Below are positions 1-8,559 of a DNA stretch of 64,000 bases, piece by piece. The notes below the pieces were generated by a model. It ran no database searches. It saw only the letters and a list, made by a program, of their open reading frames with translations, and was not told where the DNA came from. Each line of letters starts with the position of its first letter. Within the stretch, counting starts at the first letter, position 1. Both the position numbers and the translations under genes were made by a program. This DNA comes from an uncultured Cytophagales bacterium (GTDB lineage Bacteria; Bacteroidota; Bacteroidia; Cytophagales; Thermoflexibacteraceae). Where the stretch lies: assembly GCA_938039675.1 (NCBI GenBank), contig CALHUI010000003.1, positions 1 through 64,000 of the forward strand, written 5' to 3'.

Positions 1-229
1 ATTATTTTTTCTATATATTGCCATTGAGAATCGCTTAGGGGAGTGAATTTTGCTCTCATTTTCTTACTGTTTTTGGTCAAACAATAAGATAAGCGATTCT
101 TTTTTAAATACAAAATTTATCCTTCGCAAAACATTATCTAAGATTGTTTGTTTGCCTGTGTAGTTTAGTAATACCATGTGGGTTACCCGTATCCTATGAT
201 TAACGCATCAGGCGTGAAAATATTATGTG
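1..229. other. Left-edge intergenic region with a hairpin-plus-T-tract
   Basis: No gene is visible. Positions 27-37 and 90-100 are perfect 11-base inverted repeats (AGAATCGCTTA / TAAGCGATTCT) around a 52-base loop, and the right arm runs into six T residues, so on the plus strand this could be the terminator or 3' end of a transcript that begins left of the window. Nothing else recognised. Confidence 0.35.
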
Positions 230-249
230 TTATAAGTATAACACATAAT
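222..249 (-). terminator. AT-rich perfect palindrome over the YciO/TsaC stop codon
   Basis: ATTATGTGTTAT (222-233) and its exact complement (238-249) flank a 4-base loop. The hairpin contains the last codons and the stop of the minus-strand gene that ends at 230. It has no long T-tract, so it may slow decay of the mRNA 3' end rather than act as a classical intrinsic terminator. Confidence 0.45.
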
Positions 250-859
250 CTCCTAATCCTTCCCGTACTACTTCCATAGTGCCATCTTGTTCACAAAGTA
301 TTACCGTTGAAGGAACGTTGCCGCCGTAGCCCGAATCAATTACCATATCCACCACTTGCCCGTATTTGTCGTTGATAAGTGAGGGGTCGGTCATGTACTG
401 AACGATTTCGTCCTCGTCTTTGATGGACGTTGTCAGAATTGGGTTGCCCAATTCTTTAACAATTGCACGGGGTACGTTGTGGTCGGGCACACGGATGCCT
501 ACCTGATTTTTTTTCTGTCCTACAATTTTCGGCACTTCGCTGCTCGATTCCAAAATGAAGGTAAAAGGGCCGGGCAGTGCTTTTTTCATCACCCGAAATA
601 CGGCGTTGGGAATCTGGCGTGCATAATTGCTGATGTCGGACAGGTCGTAACAAATGAACGACAGGTGCATTTTATTAGGCTTTACTCCTTTGATGCGGCA
701 GATGCGCTCAATCGCTTTGGCGCTGTACAGGTCGCAACCAATGCCGTAAACCGTATCGGTTGGGTAGATGATAACTCCCCCTTCTCGCAGACATGCTACC
801 ACTCGGCGAATTTTCTGCGGTTCGGGATTTTGCGGATGAATGCTGATTAACTCTGCCAT
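230..859 (-). CDS. YrdC/YciO-type threonylcarbamoyl-AMP synthase family protein
   Basis: A 209-residue single-domain YrdC protein. The family makes threonylcarbamoyl-AMP from threonine, bicarbonate and ATP for the tRNA t6A37 modification; YciO-type members are related but their role is less certain. Visible motifs are PTDTVYGIGCD near residue 33, GIRVPDHNVPRAIV near 122, and a TTSIKDEDE stretch where canonical TsaC/Sua5 has a TSAN-type loop, which together with the missing Sua5 domain points to the YciO branch. The ATG at 859 follows a divergent intergenic region shared with folD. A palindrome covers the stop. Whether this is the cell's t6A enzyme depends on whether a canonical TsaC exists elsewhere. 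Confidence 0.85.
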   Translation of the reverse strand: MAELISIHPQNPEPQKIRRVVACLREGGVIIYPTDTVYGIGCDLYSAKAIERICRIKGVKPNKMHLSFICYDLSDISNYARQIPNAVFRVMKKALPGPFTFILESSSEVPKIVGQKKNQVGIRVPDHNVPRAIVKELGNPILTTSIKDEDEIVQYMTDPSLINDKYGQVVDMVIDSGYGGNVPSTVILCEQDGTMEVVREGLGDYVLYL

Positions 860-967
860 AGCGCGAAGTTAACATTTTGTTACGCTTTGGAAAGAATTCT
901 TTGGGTAGCATTTTTTTGAACAAGGAAATTTTTTGAAAGCCGTAACTTCGCAAAAAAATTGGGGCAT

Positions 968-1840
968 ATGATTCTCATAGACGGCAAAGCGGTATCGGAA
1001 AAGATACAGGAACAAATCAGGGAAGAAGTGGCAAGGCGCAAGGCAGCAGGCCGACGCATTCCGCATCTGGCGGCAGTGCTGGTAGGCAACGACGGCGCAA
1101 GCGAAACCTACGTAGGCAGCAAAGTCCGCACTTGCGAGCGCATCGGTTTTCACTCTACGCTCATCCGCTTGCCAGAGACCATCAGCGAAGCCGAACTGCT
1201 GGCACAGGTGCACAGCCTGAACGAAAACTCCGACATTGACGGCTATATTGTACAACTGCCCTTGCCGAAACATATTAATGCCGAAAAAATTACGTATGCC
1301 ATTAGCCCCGAAAAAGATGTGGATGGTTTTCACCCTGCTAATGTGGGCAAATTAGCACTGGGTTTGCCTACTTTTATCCCTGCCACGCCTTTTGGCATTG
1401 TGCAACTGCTGGCGCACCATAGCATTGCCACCGAAGGCAAGCATTGTGTAGTAGTAGGACGCAGCAATATTGTAGGTATGCCAATTGGGCTGCTCATGTC
1501 GCGCAATGCCTACCCGGGCAACTGTACGGTTACGATTACGCACAGCCGCACACCCAACTTGGCAGAGGAAACCCGCCGCGCCGATATCCTGATAGCTGCC
1601 CTTGGACGACCTGAATTTATTAAGGCTGATATGGTGAAAGAAGGTGCCGTGGTGATAGACGTGGGCATTACCCGCGTGCCCGATGCTTCCAAAAAATCGG
1701 GTTACAGTATCAAAGGCGACGTGGCATTTGACCAAGTTGCGCCTAAATGCAGCTACATCACGCCCGTTCCCGGGGGGGTAGGGCCAATGACCATTGCTTC
1801 GCTATTGAAAAACACACTGCTGGCTTGCAAGGAGAAGTAA
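968..1840 (+). CDS. Bifunctional methylenetetrahydrofolate dehydrogenase / cyclohydrolase FolD
   Basis: A 290-residue cytoplasmic enzyme that interconverts 5,10-methylene-THF and 10-formyl-THF with NADP. Full family length. Motifs in order: the catalytic YxxxK region ([10 protein letters not shown]), [22 protein letters not shown], the NADP-binding loop [18 protein letters not shown], and the C-terminal [15 protein letters not shown]. The ATG at 968 is preferred over an in-frame TTG at 959 because it starts directly at the conserved [10 protein letters not shown] and is preceded by a GGGG run. The next gene begins 39 bp downstream on the same strand, so the two may be co-transcribed, though they have no clear functional link. 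Confidence 0.97.
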   Translation: MILIDGKAVSEKIQEQIREEVARRKAAGRRIPHLAAVLVGNDGASETYVGSKVRTCERIGFHSTLIRLPETISEAELLAQVHSLNENSDIDGYIVQLPLPKHINAEKITYAISPEKDVDGFHPANVGKLALGLPTFIPATPFGIVQLLAHHSIATEGKHCVVVGRSNIVGMPIGLLMSRNAYPGNCTVTITHSRTPNLAEETRRADILIAALGRPEFIKADMVKEGAVVIDVGITRVPDASKKSGYSIKGDVAFDQVAPKCSYITPVPGGVGPMTIASLLKNTLLACKEK

Positions 1841-1879
1841 TAAAAATTTACTATTTTAGCATCATCAAATACGAGTACC

Positions 1880-2638
1880 ATGCTGTCGCGTAAAAAAAGC
1901 CTTTCCGAGTTGGTTGCAGAACATCATTCTATCGGTGCAGTATTGCATCTGTTTGGCATTGATTTTTGTCAGCATGGCAATAAAACATTAGAAGTGGTTT
2001 GTCGCGAGAGGCGTATGAGCACCGCCCCCATATTGAAAGAGTGGGAGTCTATGCGGCAACAAGAGCGTTTTTCCATTCCCGAATTGCTCAAAGGCTACAC
2101 GGTAGATACTATTATTGACTACCTGAAAAATTCACACCGTATTTTTATGCGCCGCCGCCTGCCTTATATGCAGCACTTGGTGAGTCGTGCACAGCCGCAA
2201 AATCTTTCACCTGCCATGCAGGAAACGCTGGAAGATTTGAAAATTGCTTTCCCGCTGTTTGCAGAAGATTTTGTACGCCATATTTTGGAAGAAGAAAACG
2301 AAACATTCCGCTATATTTTGGTGCTCGATGATGCCCTGTATCATCGCGGCGGGTTAGGAAAGGCCTTTTTTGCCATGCAGAAACACACCATGCAGAGTAT
2401 TGCGGCACACCACCGCGACGACGACGACGATATGCGCGGCATTCGTGAACTAACCCGCGACTATGCAACCGATGCCACCACTCCGTTGGTCATTCGCGTG
2501 CTCTACTCCGAGCTGCAACGCTTTGAAAATGAATTGCAAACACATGCAGCCATAGAAAACCGCATTCTGCTGCCCAAAGCCTTTGCGCTGGAAAGTAAGG
2601 TGAAGTGCCTGATGCAGGAAAAAGCAAGGCTGAATTAA
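1880..2638 (+). CDS. RIC/ScdA-type iron-sulfur cluster repair di-iron protein
   Basis: A 252-residue protein with the two-part layout of the RIC (YtfE/ScdA) family, which repairs Fe-S clusters damaged by nitric oxide or oxidants. The N-terminal ScdA_N-like segment contains FGIDFCQHGNKTLEVVC near residue 24; the usual motif is FCCGG, so one Cys of the pair is replaced (Q), though a second Cys follows. The rest is a hemerythrin-like four-helix bundle with His/Glu ligands at SHRIF, FVRHILEEE, AAHHRD and THAAIENRILLP. An unusual run of five Asp follows the HHR motif. Starts at ATG 1880. Its stop codon overlaps the convergent LRR locus end. No nearby NO-responsive regulator is seen. Confidence 0.85.
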   Translation: MLSRKKSLSELVAEHHSIGAVLHLFGIDFCQHGNKTLEVVCRERRMSTAPILKEWESMRQQERFSIPELLKGYTVDTIIDYLKNSHRIFMRRRLPYMQHLVSRAQPQNLSPAMQETLEDLKIAFPLFAEDFVRHILEEENETFRYILVLDDALYHRGGLGKAFFAMQKHTMQSIAAHHRDDDDDMRGIRELTRDYATDATTPLVIRVLYSELQRFENELQTHAAIENRILLPKAFALESKVKCLMQEKARLN

Positions 2639-3488
2639 TCCCTGCCTGTGATTACATAGTTGAGTTTTCGATTTTCGCCTTTTTGCAGGAATTCTTTTAC
2701 AAGCTGACTTTCTAAAAATTCGGGTATAAAAGGGTTACTGTTGGCATGAAAAAACGAAAGTTTCGGCAAGCCCATTAATTTTTCTATCGGCAAGTCGGAC
2801 AGTTGGTTTTGTGCCACGTTCACTTCGCGAACATTGGGTAGTTGCAGGATGAAATTTGGGAAAATGCTCAAACGGTTTTCCTGTATGCGCAGCACTTCCA
2901 GATTTTGCAGCGCCGCATAGCTGTCGCTCAATTGGCTGAGGCGGTTGCGGCTGATATTAAGCGTTTCCAACTTGCGAATTTTCCACACACGCGGCATTTC
3001 GTTTAAGTAGCGGTTGTTAATAACCAGCGAGCGAACATGGCGCAACCTACCAATTTTCAATAGTTGCTGCTCGGCGGCTTCTGCCTGTGCGCTGTTCAGT
3101 ATGGCGAAGCTTGACGCTGTCGGGCAGCCGACATGCTTTTGAGCTTTTCGGTCATTAAACTGTCGGGTGCAAAGCGTTGCTGTTGTATCGGTGCACCGTT
3201 GCAGGTGATTTTATAGAGTTTTTTCAGGCGATTGAGGCGGCGCGGCAGCTCGACAATTGGGTTGCGGCTCAAATCCAGCGTGCGCAGATTGACGCAGGCA
3301 TATACCCATTCGGGAATAGCGGTCAGGTTGCATCCCGATAAATCAAGATACAAGACGGTGTCTTTGCGGGTAGAGTGGGCAGCCTCTGCAGATGCTGTAT
3401 GGCGGCGAAACAAAAAGGTTGAAATTTGTGCCGAAAGGCTGCCCGCTGAGAGTAGAAACAAAAGGGTTATTGATAGCAAGTATTTCAT
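2635..3488 (-). pseudogene. Exported leucine-rich-repeat protein broken by a frameshift
   Basis: Reading from ATG 3488 gives a signal peptide (MKYLLSITLLFLLSAGSLSA) and the first leucine-rich repeats (LYLDLSGCNLTAIPEWVY, LRTLDLSRNPIVELP) before a stop at 3096. About 50 bp later the adjacent frame carries the remaining repeats (LETLNISRNRLSQLSDSY, LEVLRIQENRLSIFP, VREVNVAQNQLSDLP) to a stop at 2635. The interval is one base short of 285 codons, so restoring one base gives one secreted LRR protein of about 284 residues. The break lies around 3060-3130 and is not in a homopolymer, unlike other frameshifts in this window. Such proteins usually mediate surface or protein-protein contacts. The end overlaps the convergent RIC gene by 4 bp. 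Confidence 0.75.
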
Positions 3489-3489
3489 T

Positions 3490-4545
3490 TCAAATGCTTA
3501 TGCTGATTATCAGAGGGTCTGTTTTAGGGGTGTTGGCGCCAGCAATTGGTTGTGCCTGCCACTCGTCCCACAGCGAACGGATGAGTTGTTTCTAGCGTAC
3601 AGCAGGTAAAATATGCAATTCTTCCAGAATTTCTATGAGATATTGCCCGGCAAAAGCCATGGTTTTGAAGCCGCACAGATGCTCTGCCATGCCCGTAGTA
3701 GCCATGTAAAAGGTCGTCTGATTAGGGCTGAACGGCTGCTCATATGGTTGGAAATCATCTGCATTGAAGGCATTGTTGTTTTTACCCGGTGGCTCGGGCA
3801 TACCTTGCAAAACTTGTGTTTTGCCTGCTGTAATAACTATCAGGTTCAGGCATTCGGTTAGGCAGGCGGCAGTGATGACAAGGCTTTGTTTTTTTCTGCC
3901 AAATGGTAAAAAGCCGTCATTGATTTCTCGGGTTGTCTGGCCTGCGGGCGAAAAATAAAAGAATCTTTGCATACGCCTTTAACGGCTTCTTCGGTCGGTT
4001 GTACGATTTGTTGCAGTTGCATTAAATGCCCCATTCTGCCATTCTGCTATTTGCAGGGCATCGGTATCGGCAGTTTCAGTCGGTAAGTGATTGCGTTGCC
4101 TTGCCATTATGAAGGCTTCATCTATGGCTTGGCGAAACTTGTCAATGCCTACTTTTGTGCCTTGTACGATAACGGCAACATTGGCATTGTGGATGGGGGC
4201 GCCGGTGCGTGTAATAACCCGCCCGACAAGGTTTTGCTGCGATGCCCGAAGGGTGATTTGCAGCAGTTGCTGTTCTGTATCGTAAAACCAATTGACTACG
4301 GAAAGTTTGTCATTATTTACGCGTACCTGTTTCGGGCCATTGAACGAAGCAGGAATCATGCTCCCAAATTGGCCTTTTCTGTAGGTGTTGAAAGGACGTA
4401 AGTTATCTACCTGAAATTTAACATTTACGGCAGGTAGTCCGTCATCAAACACAACCTTGCCGTGCAACGGTATCTATTGCTGAGCTGCCGCAAGCGGACA
4501 AAGGCCGAGAAAGCAAAAAATAAAAGGTAGAAGGCGCAACAACAT
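3490..4545 (-). pseudogene. Decayed exported protein, carboxypeptidase-regulatory-like N-terminus
   Basis: ATG 4545 opens a clear signal peptide (MLLRLLPFIFCFLGLCPLAA, ending AQQ) that meets an in-frame TAG at 4474-4476. The same frame then continues with a region resembling a carboxypeptidase-regulatory/CNA-B-like fold (HGKVVFDDGLPAVNVKFQV; LVGRVITRTGAPIHNANVAV), a TAA at 3979-3981, more coding-like sequence, a TAG at 3592-3594, and a tail ending at TGA 3490. So 352 codons keep one phase but hold three stops. Between roughly 3850 and 4030 another frame looks more protein-like, which suggests compensating indels as well. Homopolymer error cannot explain the substitutions, so this looks like true decay. 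Function of the parent protein is unknown. Confidence 0.7.
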
Positions 4546-4639
4546 CAACCGTATGATGAAAGGTGATAAAGTGTGCTAAGATACCTGAATTTACTGTAAA
4601 AGTGAAATAAAATCATAAAATATTTTAATGTTTGCATAC

Positions 4640-5029
4640 TTAGCGCCATCGGTTAAGTTGCCCAAAGAGGATGCGGTTGGCTGCCAATTCGCGGTTAGAG
4701 AGTAGCGTATTATAAATTTTCAGGTCTTTTTGCAGGTCGGCATCTTTGTTTAGGTAGCGGAAAATCTGCTCAATAAATTCGCTCAATTCGTCTTTGATGC
4801 TGTAAAAAACCCATTGGTCAATTTTTCGGTAATTGACCAATCCGGCATTTTTGAGATAGGCCAAATGGCGCGAAATCTTGGTTTGCGTAAAATCCAGCAC
4901 TATTTCCAAGTCGGAAATGCACATTTCTTTGTTTTTGTATAGCAAGGACAAGATGCGCAGGCGCGACTCATCGCCCAATGCCTTGAAAAACTGTTCGCCT
5001 ACACTCAGATTAAAGTGTTTTACTTTCAT
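4640..5029 (-). CDS. ArsR-family winged-helix transcriptional regulator
   Basis: A 129-residue DNA-binding repressor-type protein. Residues 10-95 form the ArsR winged helix: FFKALGDESRLRILSLLY, then a DNA-recognition helix (DFTQTKISRHLAYLKNAGL) and the wing (VNYRKIDQWVFYSIK). At the metal-site helix it reads EMCISDLE, so it has one Cys instead of the CxC pair of arsenic sensors and may sense something else. The C-terminus has a charged helical extension of about 40 residues. A good promoter lies just upstream (5047-5077), overlapped by an inverted repeat that could be its own operator. It is divergent from the GT39 gene, a plausible regulatory target, but this is inference. Confidence 0.85.
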   Translation of the reverse strand: MKVKHFNLSVGEQFFKALGDESRLRILSLLYKNKEMCISDLEIVLDFTQTKISRHLAYLKNAGLVNYRKIDQWVFYSIKDELSEFIEQIFRYLNKDADLQKDLKIYNTLLSNRELAANRILFGQLNRWR

Positions 5030-5046
5030 TTGGCTATGCGTTTAGG

Positions 5047-5077
5047 CAAATGTATGCGAAAATAGTCAATCTGCAAT
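5047..5077 (-). promoter_or_regulatory. Bacteroidota-type promoter of the arsR gene
   Basis: On the minus strand ATTG (5077-5074), a 19-base spacer and TACATTTG (5054-5047) match the TTG-N19-TAnnTTTG consensus. The expected start site is near 5043, leaving a leader of about 13 nt before the ATG at 5029. Confidence 0.65.
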
Positions 5078-5088
5078 CATGTATTGCA
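5072..5088. promoter_or_regulatory. Inverted repeat, candidate ArsR operator
   Basis: TGCAAT (5072-5077), CATGT, ATTGCA (5083-5088): a perfect 6-base palindrome overlapping the -33 element of the arsR promoter and lying between the two divergent genes. Its position suits autoregulation and control of the GT39 gene. This is inference from placement only. Confidence 0.4.
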
Positions 5089-5109
5089 AATCCATACTCG
5101 CATTCCTCT

Positions 5110-5117
5110 TAGCTTTG
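5110..5117 (+). promoter_or_regulatory. -7-like element ahead of the GT39 gene
   Basis: TAGCTTTG matches TAnnTTTG and sits 18 bp before the ATG at 5136. The nearest upstream TTG (5084-5086) is 23 bases away, wider than the ideal 19, so the promoter would be weak or activator-dependent. Confidence 0.4.
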
Positions 5118-5135
5118 CAGCAAAAAATTCCTGCC

Positions 5136-6818
5136 ATGCCTGCCAACCAAAAAATTTCGTGGCTGATTGCCCTTGTTGCCGGTGTTACGTTTATGCCCTT
5201 TCTGGGTGGTATCAGTTTGTTTGATTGGGACGAGGTAAACTTTGCCGAGTGCGCCCGCGAAATGATTGAATTAGGCGACTACCTGCGCGTACACATAGAC
5301 TATCTGCCGTTTTGGGAAAAGCCGCCGTTTTTCATCTGGTTGCAAGCTATTGCGATGCACTTGTTTGGCATCGGCGAATATGCTGCCCGCTTTCCTAACG
5401 CGGTTTGTGGGGCTGTAACGCTGGTGCTGCTCTTCCAAGTCGGGGCACGGCTGAACGGTACGCGCTTCGGCTTGCTTTGGGCAGGTGCTTACTGCGGTTC
5501 TATCCTGCCGCACCTGTATTTCCGCTCCGGCATTATTGACCCTTGGTTCAACTTGTTTATTTTCTTGGGGCTATACTTCTTTGTGCTGTTCTATTGGCGC
5601 AAAGAAGGCATCAAAGGCATCGCCTTGCAACGCGGTGCGTGGTATTACCTCATTATCGGCGGTTTGTGGCTCTCTGTTGCCATCTTGACCAAAGGGCCTG
5701 CCGCGCTGCTGATTGCTGCACTTTGTATGGGGGTTTATTGGGTGCTGGAACGCTTCCGTTGGTATGCGCACCTTGGGCATTTTGCAGCTTATGCGCTCAT
5801 CAGTTCGGCGGCAATGCTGATTTGGTACGGTATTGACGCACTCAAAAACGGCCCTTGGTTGGCGATAGAATTTACAAAATATCAGTATCGATTGTTCAGT
5901 ACGCCCGATGCAGGCCATGCGGGCTTCCCGGGCTATCACTTCGTGGTGTTGCTGCTGGGCTGCTTCCCTGCTTCTGTTTTTGCCATTCGCGCCATGACTA
6001 TGCCGCGCCCGACAGGCCAAAAGACCGCTCAAACGGATTTTAAACGCTGGATGACGATTTTATTCTGGGTTGTGCTGATTTTGTTTACCATCGTTAAATC
6101 TAAAATTGTGCATTATTCTTCCATGTGCTACTTTCCGCTGACTTATCTGGCGGCTGTGGCAGTGGAGCAAATCCTGCAAGGCAATATCGCTTTCAACAAA
6201 TGGATGCGCGGCGGACTGCTGGCAATTGGCTCTGTCTGGGCACTCGTGCTGATTGTTGTACCTTCGCTGGCGCAAAATGCTGCCGCGCTCAAACCACTGC
6301 TTGCTGCTGACCCTTTCGCACAGGCTAATTTGGATGCGGTTGTGCGCTGGTACGGCTGGGAAGGCATCACGGGCATCATTTTCCTTGCCGGAACGGTTTG
6401 GGGCATCCGACAGTTGGGTAACCCTGCTCAAGCACAATTGGGCGTAGTTGTGCTGTTTGGGGCTACGGCACTCATGGTAACGATGGTGATGTACCTCTAC
6501 CTGCCTAAAATTGTGCAATACACGCAGGGCGCACCTGTGGCATTTTTCAGCCAATTGGAGGGTAAAGATTGCTACGTTTATACCTACGGCTACCGTAGCT
6601 ATGCGCATTGGTTCTATGCCAAAACCAAACCTGATACGCGCCCCAAAACAGAAGACGGGCAGGCATGGCAGGACTACCTGTTCAAAGGGGCTGTGGATAA
6701 GGATGTGTATATTTCCTGCAAAATTTTCAGCCGTGCCGAGTTGGACAGCATCCCAACCCTGCGATTCCTGTATGAGCAAAACGGCTTTGTGTTTTACAAA
6801 CGGCAGAAAAGTGAGTAG
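5136..6818 (+). CDS. GT39-family (ArnT/PMT-like) membrane glycosyltransferase
   Basis: A 560-residue polytopic membrane protein of the PMT_2/ArnT type, which moves a sugar from a polyprenyl-phosphate carrier to lipid A or another envelope acceptor on the periplasmic side. The family's acidic first loop is clear: DWDEVNFAECAREM near residue 31, followed by a KPPFFIWLQ motif and ARFPNAV. About ten to twelve hydrophobic segments follow, then a soluble C-terminal domain of about 100 residues. I prefer ATG 5136 over ATG 5079 because the longer form would start inside a palindrome and the arsR promoter, and a -7-like element lies at 5110-5117. The substrate cannot be told from sequence. The next gene starts 23 bp after the stop. 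Confidence 0.85.
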   Translation: MPANQKISWLIALVAGVTFMPFLGGISLFDWDEVNFAECAREMIELGDYLRVHIDYLPFWEKPPFFIWLQAIAMHLFGIGEYAARFPNAVCGAVTLVLLFQVGARLNGTRFGLLWAGAYCGSILPHLYFRSGIIDPWFNLFIFLGLYFFVLFYWRKEGIKGIALQRGAWYYLIIGGLWLSVAILTKGPAALLIAALCMGVYWVLERFRWYAHLGHFAAYALISSAAMLIWYGIDALKNGPWLAIEFTKYQYRLFSTPDAGHAGFPGYHFVVLLLGCFPASVFAIRAMTMPRPTGQKTAQTDFKRWMTILFWVVLILFTIVKSKIVHYSSMCYFPLTYLAAVAVEQILQGNIAFNKWMRGGLLAIGSVWALVLIVVPSLAQNAAALKPLLAADPFAQANLDAVVRWYGWEGITGIIFLAGTVWGIRQLGNPAQAQLGVVVLFGATALMVTMVMYLYLPKIVQYTQGAPVAFFSQLEGKDCYVYTYGYRSYAHWFYAKTKPDTRPKTEDGQAWQDYLFKGAVDKDVYISCKIFSRAELDSIPTLRFLYEQNGFVFYKRQKSE

Positions 6819-6841
6819 AATTACAGCCGATTTGTTACATT

Positions 6842-8020
6842 ATGCCCTACCAACTCAAAGAAGTAAGCAATGCAGCCGACCGAAAGGCTTTTCTGATGCT
6901 TCCCGTGAAACTCTACAAGGACAATCCCTACTGGGTGCGCCCCTTGGACGAAGACATTGAAAAAGTATTTGACCCGTCCAGAAATAAATTTTTCACACAC
7001 GGTAAGTGCATCCGCTGGCTGTTGGCAAACGAAAAAGGCGAAGTGGTGGGCAGAGTAGCCGCTTTTGTGAACGACAAAACCGTGATGCAGGACAACGACC
7101 AGCCAACGGGTGGCATGGGCTTTTTTGAGTGCATCAACGACTGCGCCGCTGCGTTCCAACTCTTTGATGCCTGCAAAAACTGGTTGCAACAGCAAGGTAT
7201 GGAAGCCATGGACGGACCGATTAACTTTGGCGAGCGCGATTCGTGGTGGGGCTTGCTCACCGAAGGCTTTGACAAAATCCCCAGCTATGGGATGTTTTAC
7301 CACCACGGCTACTACAAAGAATTCTTTGAGGCTTACGGTTTTCGCGAATATTTTCGCCAGTTCACCTTCTATCGCTTGGTTGATAAAGAGTTGAGCCCGG
7401 TACTCAAAGCCCGCGCCGAGCGCATTTACCGCAATCCCGATTACCGCTTTGTGTCCATTGAAAAAGACAAGCTGATGAAGTATGCCGAAGACTTTCGGAT
7501 TATTTATAACAAAGGCTGGGTGAAGCACGAAGGCGTAGCCGAAATGACAAGGGAACAGGCGCAAAACCTCATTAAGCAAATGTCGCCGATTTTAGACCCG
7601 AAAATTATCTATTTTGCCTATTACAAAGACGAGCCGATTGCCTTCTACGTCAATATTCCCGACCTGAATCAGGCACTGAAAGCGATGAACACAGGCAAGT
7701 TCAACCTATTGGGTATCATTCGCTTTCTGTGGTTCAAACTCACCAAGAATTTTGACAAAATGATTGGGTTGGTGTTTGGAGTAATCCCCGAGTTTCAGGG
7801 CAGGGGCATTGAGTCGGCGATGATTGGCTATGCCCGCCAAATTACGGGTGCAAAAGGCTTCCAATACAAGCATTTGGAAATGAACTGGGTTGGCGATTTC
7901 AACCCGAAAATGATTAAGGTGGCGCAGTTGTTGGGCAGCGAAGTTTCCAAAGTGCATACGACTTATCGCTACCTGTTCAATCCAAATCAGCCTTTCCGCA
8001 AACCGACAGTGATTCAGTAG
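6842..8020 (+). CDS. GNAT-like N-acetyltransferase family protein
   Basis: A 392-residue cytoplasmic protein of a widely occurring but poorly characterised family. The C-terminal part carries a GNAT acetyl-CoA loop (VFGVIPEFQGRGIESAMIGY, near residue 310). The N-terminal half has conserved-looking stretches (DNPYWVRPLDED; GPINFGERDSWWGLL) typical of these large GNAT-like proteins. It starts at ATG 6842, 23 bp after the glycosyltransferase, so the two are probably one transcript, ending at the hairpin at 8039-8073. The acceptor substrate is unknown; modification of a lipid or envelope sugar would fit the neighbour but is only a guess. Confidence 0.7.
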   Translation: MPYQLKEVSNAADRKAFLMLPVKLYKDNPYWVRPLDEDIEKVFDPSRNKFFTHGKCIRWLLANEKGEVVGRVAAFVNDKTVMQDNDQPTGGMGFFECINDCAAAFQLFDACKNWLQQQGMEAMDGPINFGERDSWWGLLTEGFDKIPSYGMFYHHGYYKEFFEAYGFREYFRQFTFYRLVDKELSPVLKARAERIYRNPDYRFVSIEKDKLMKYAEDFRIIYNKGWVKHEGVAEMTREQAQNLIKQMSPILDPKIIYFAYYKDEPIAFYVNIPDLNQALKAMNTGKFNLLGIIRFLWFKLTKNFDKMIGLVFGVIPEFQGRGIESAMIGYARQITGAKGFQYKHLEMNWVGDFNPKMIKVAQLLGSEVSKVHTTYRYLFNPNQPFRKPTVIQ

Positions 8021-8038
8021 TGATTGCAGATGATGCAT

Positions 8039-8073
8039 AAAACCCGACAGGTGTTCAAGACCTGTCAGGTTTT
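8039..8073. terminator. Bidirectional hairpin between convergent genes
   Basis: AACCCGACAGGT (8041-8052) pairs with ACCTGTCAGGTT with one mismatch, around a short loop and followed by TTT. It lies between the GNAT-like gene (plus) and the NTF2-like gene (minus) and probably terminates both. It belongs to the same ACCTGACAGGT hairpin family as the site at 63608-63642. Confidence 0.65.
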
Positions 8074-8096
8074 ATGTTAATCATTGCCGCCAAAAT

Positions 8097-8549
8097 TCAG
8101 TTGGTATGGTCGGCTATAATCAGCCATTTGCCATTGACTTTGTGCCAAGTGAGGGTAAAGTAGCCGCCAAGGGTTTCTTCGCTGCCGTCTTTAGTAGTGC
8201 GTTTCAATTCCCATTTGCCGATGGTCTGGAAAATATCAGATGCAAGTCGCTCATTTTCAATAATATCAAATTGCAACTTGCCCATCCCTTCCTTGCCCGG
8301 GTAGTTTTTTTGGTAGCGTTCGTAGAGTGGTTGCCAACCGTACTGAACACCGTTTTTACCGACAAATTTCAGCTTTTCGGAGCGCAGATAGTAAGACATG
8401 AACCCGTCTAAGTCTGCATTGTTCCATGCGACAGCCTGTGCTTGCAACGCCGCACGAATAGCGGCATCGTCTTTGTCTGATTGTGCGATTGCTGCCCCTA
8501 TGGGTAAAAACATTGGCAAAAGCAGCGCGATAATGAGGTGGAAAGTCAT
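8097..8549 (-). CDS. Exported NTF2-like (DUF4440/SnoaL) protein
   Basis: A 150-residue protein with a signal peptide (MTFHLIIALLLPMFLPIGAA, cut near AIAQ) and an NTF2-like cone fold: DDAAIRAALQAQAVAWNNAD, GFMSYYLRSEKLKFVG, YFTLTWHKVNGKWLIIADHT. These DUF4440 proteins bind small ligands or are uncharacterised; no catalytic residues can be assigned here. The ATG at 8549 is used instead of an in-frame start at 8579 because it gives a clean signal peptide and removes an overlap with the phosphorylase gene, which ends 10 bp upstream. It is probably the last gene of the TPR > phosphorylase > NTF2 run and ends near the hairpin at 8039-8073. Confidence 0.8.
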   Translation of the reverse strand: MTFHLIIALLLPMFLPIGAAIAQSDKDDAAIRAALQAQAVAWNNADLDGFMSYYLRSEKLKFVGKNGVQYGWQPLYERYQKNYPGKEGMGKLQFDIIENERLASDIFQTIGKWELKRTTKDGSEETLGGYFTLTWHKVNGKWLIIADHTN

Positions 8550-8559
8550 TGTGCAAAGT

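Noticed and set aside
6060-6779. 239-codon minus-strand open frame
   Set aside because: Shadow of the GT39 gene, rich in His/Arg/Gln as expected for antisense of hydrophobic codons.
6821-7579. 252-codon minus-strand open frame
   Set aside because: Lies opposite the GNAT-like gene, whose own frame has a clear motif and family layout.
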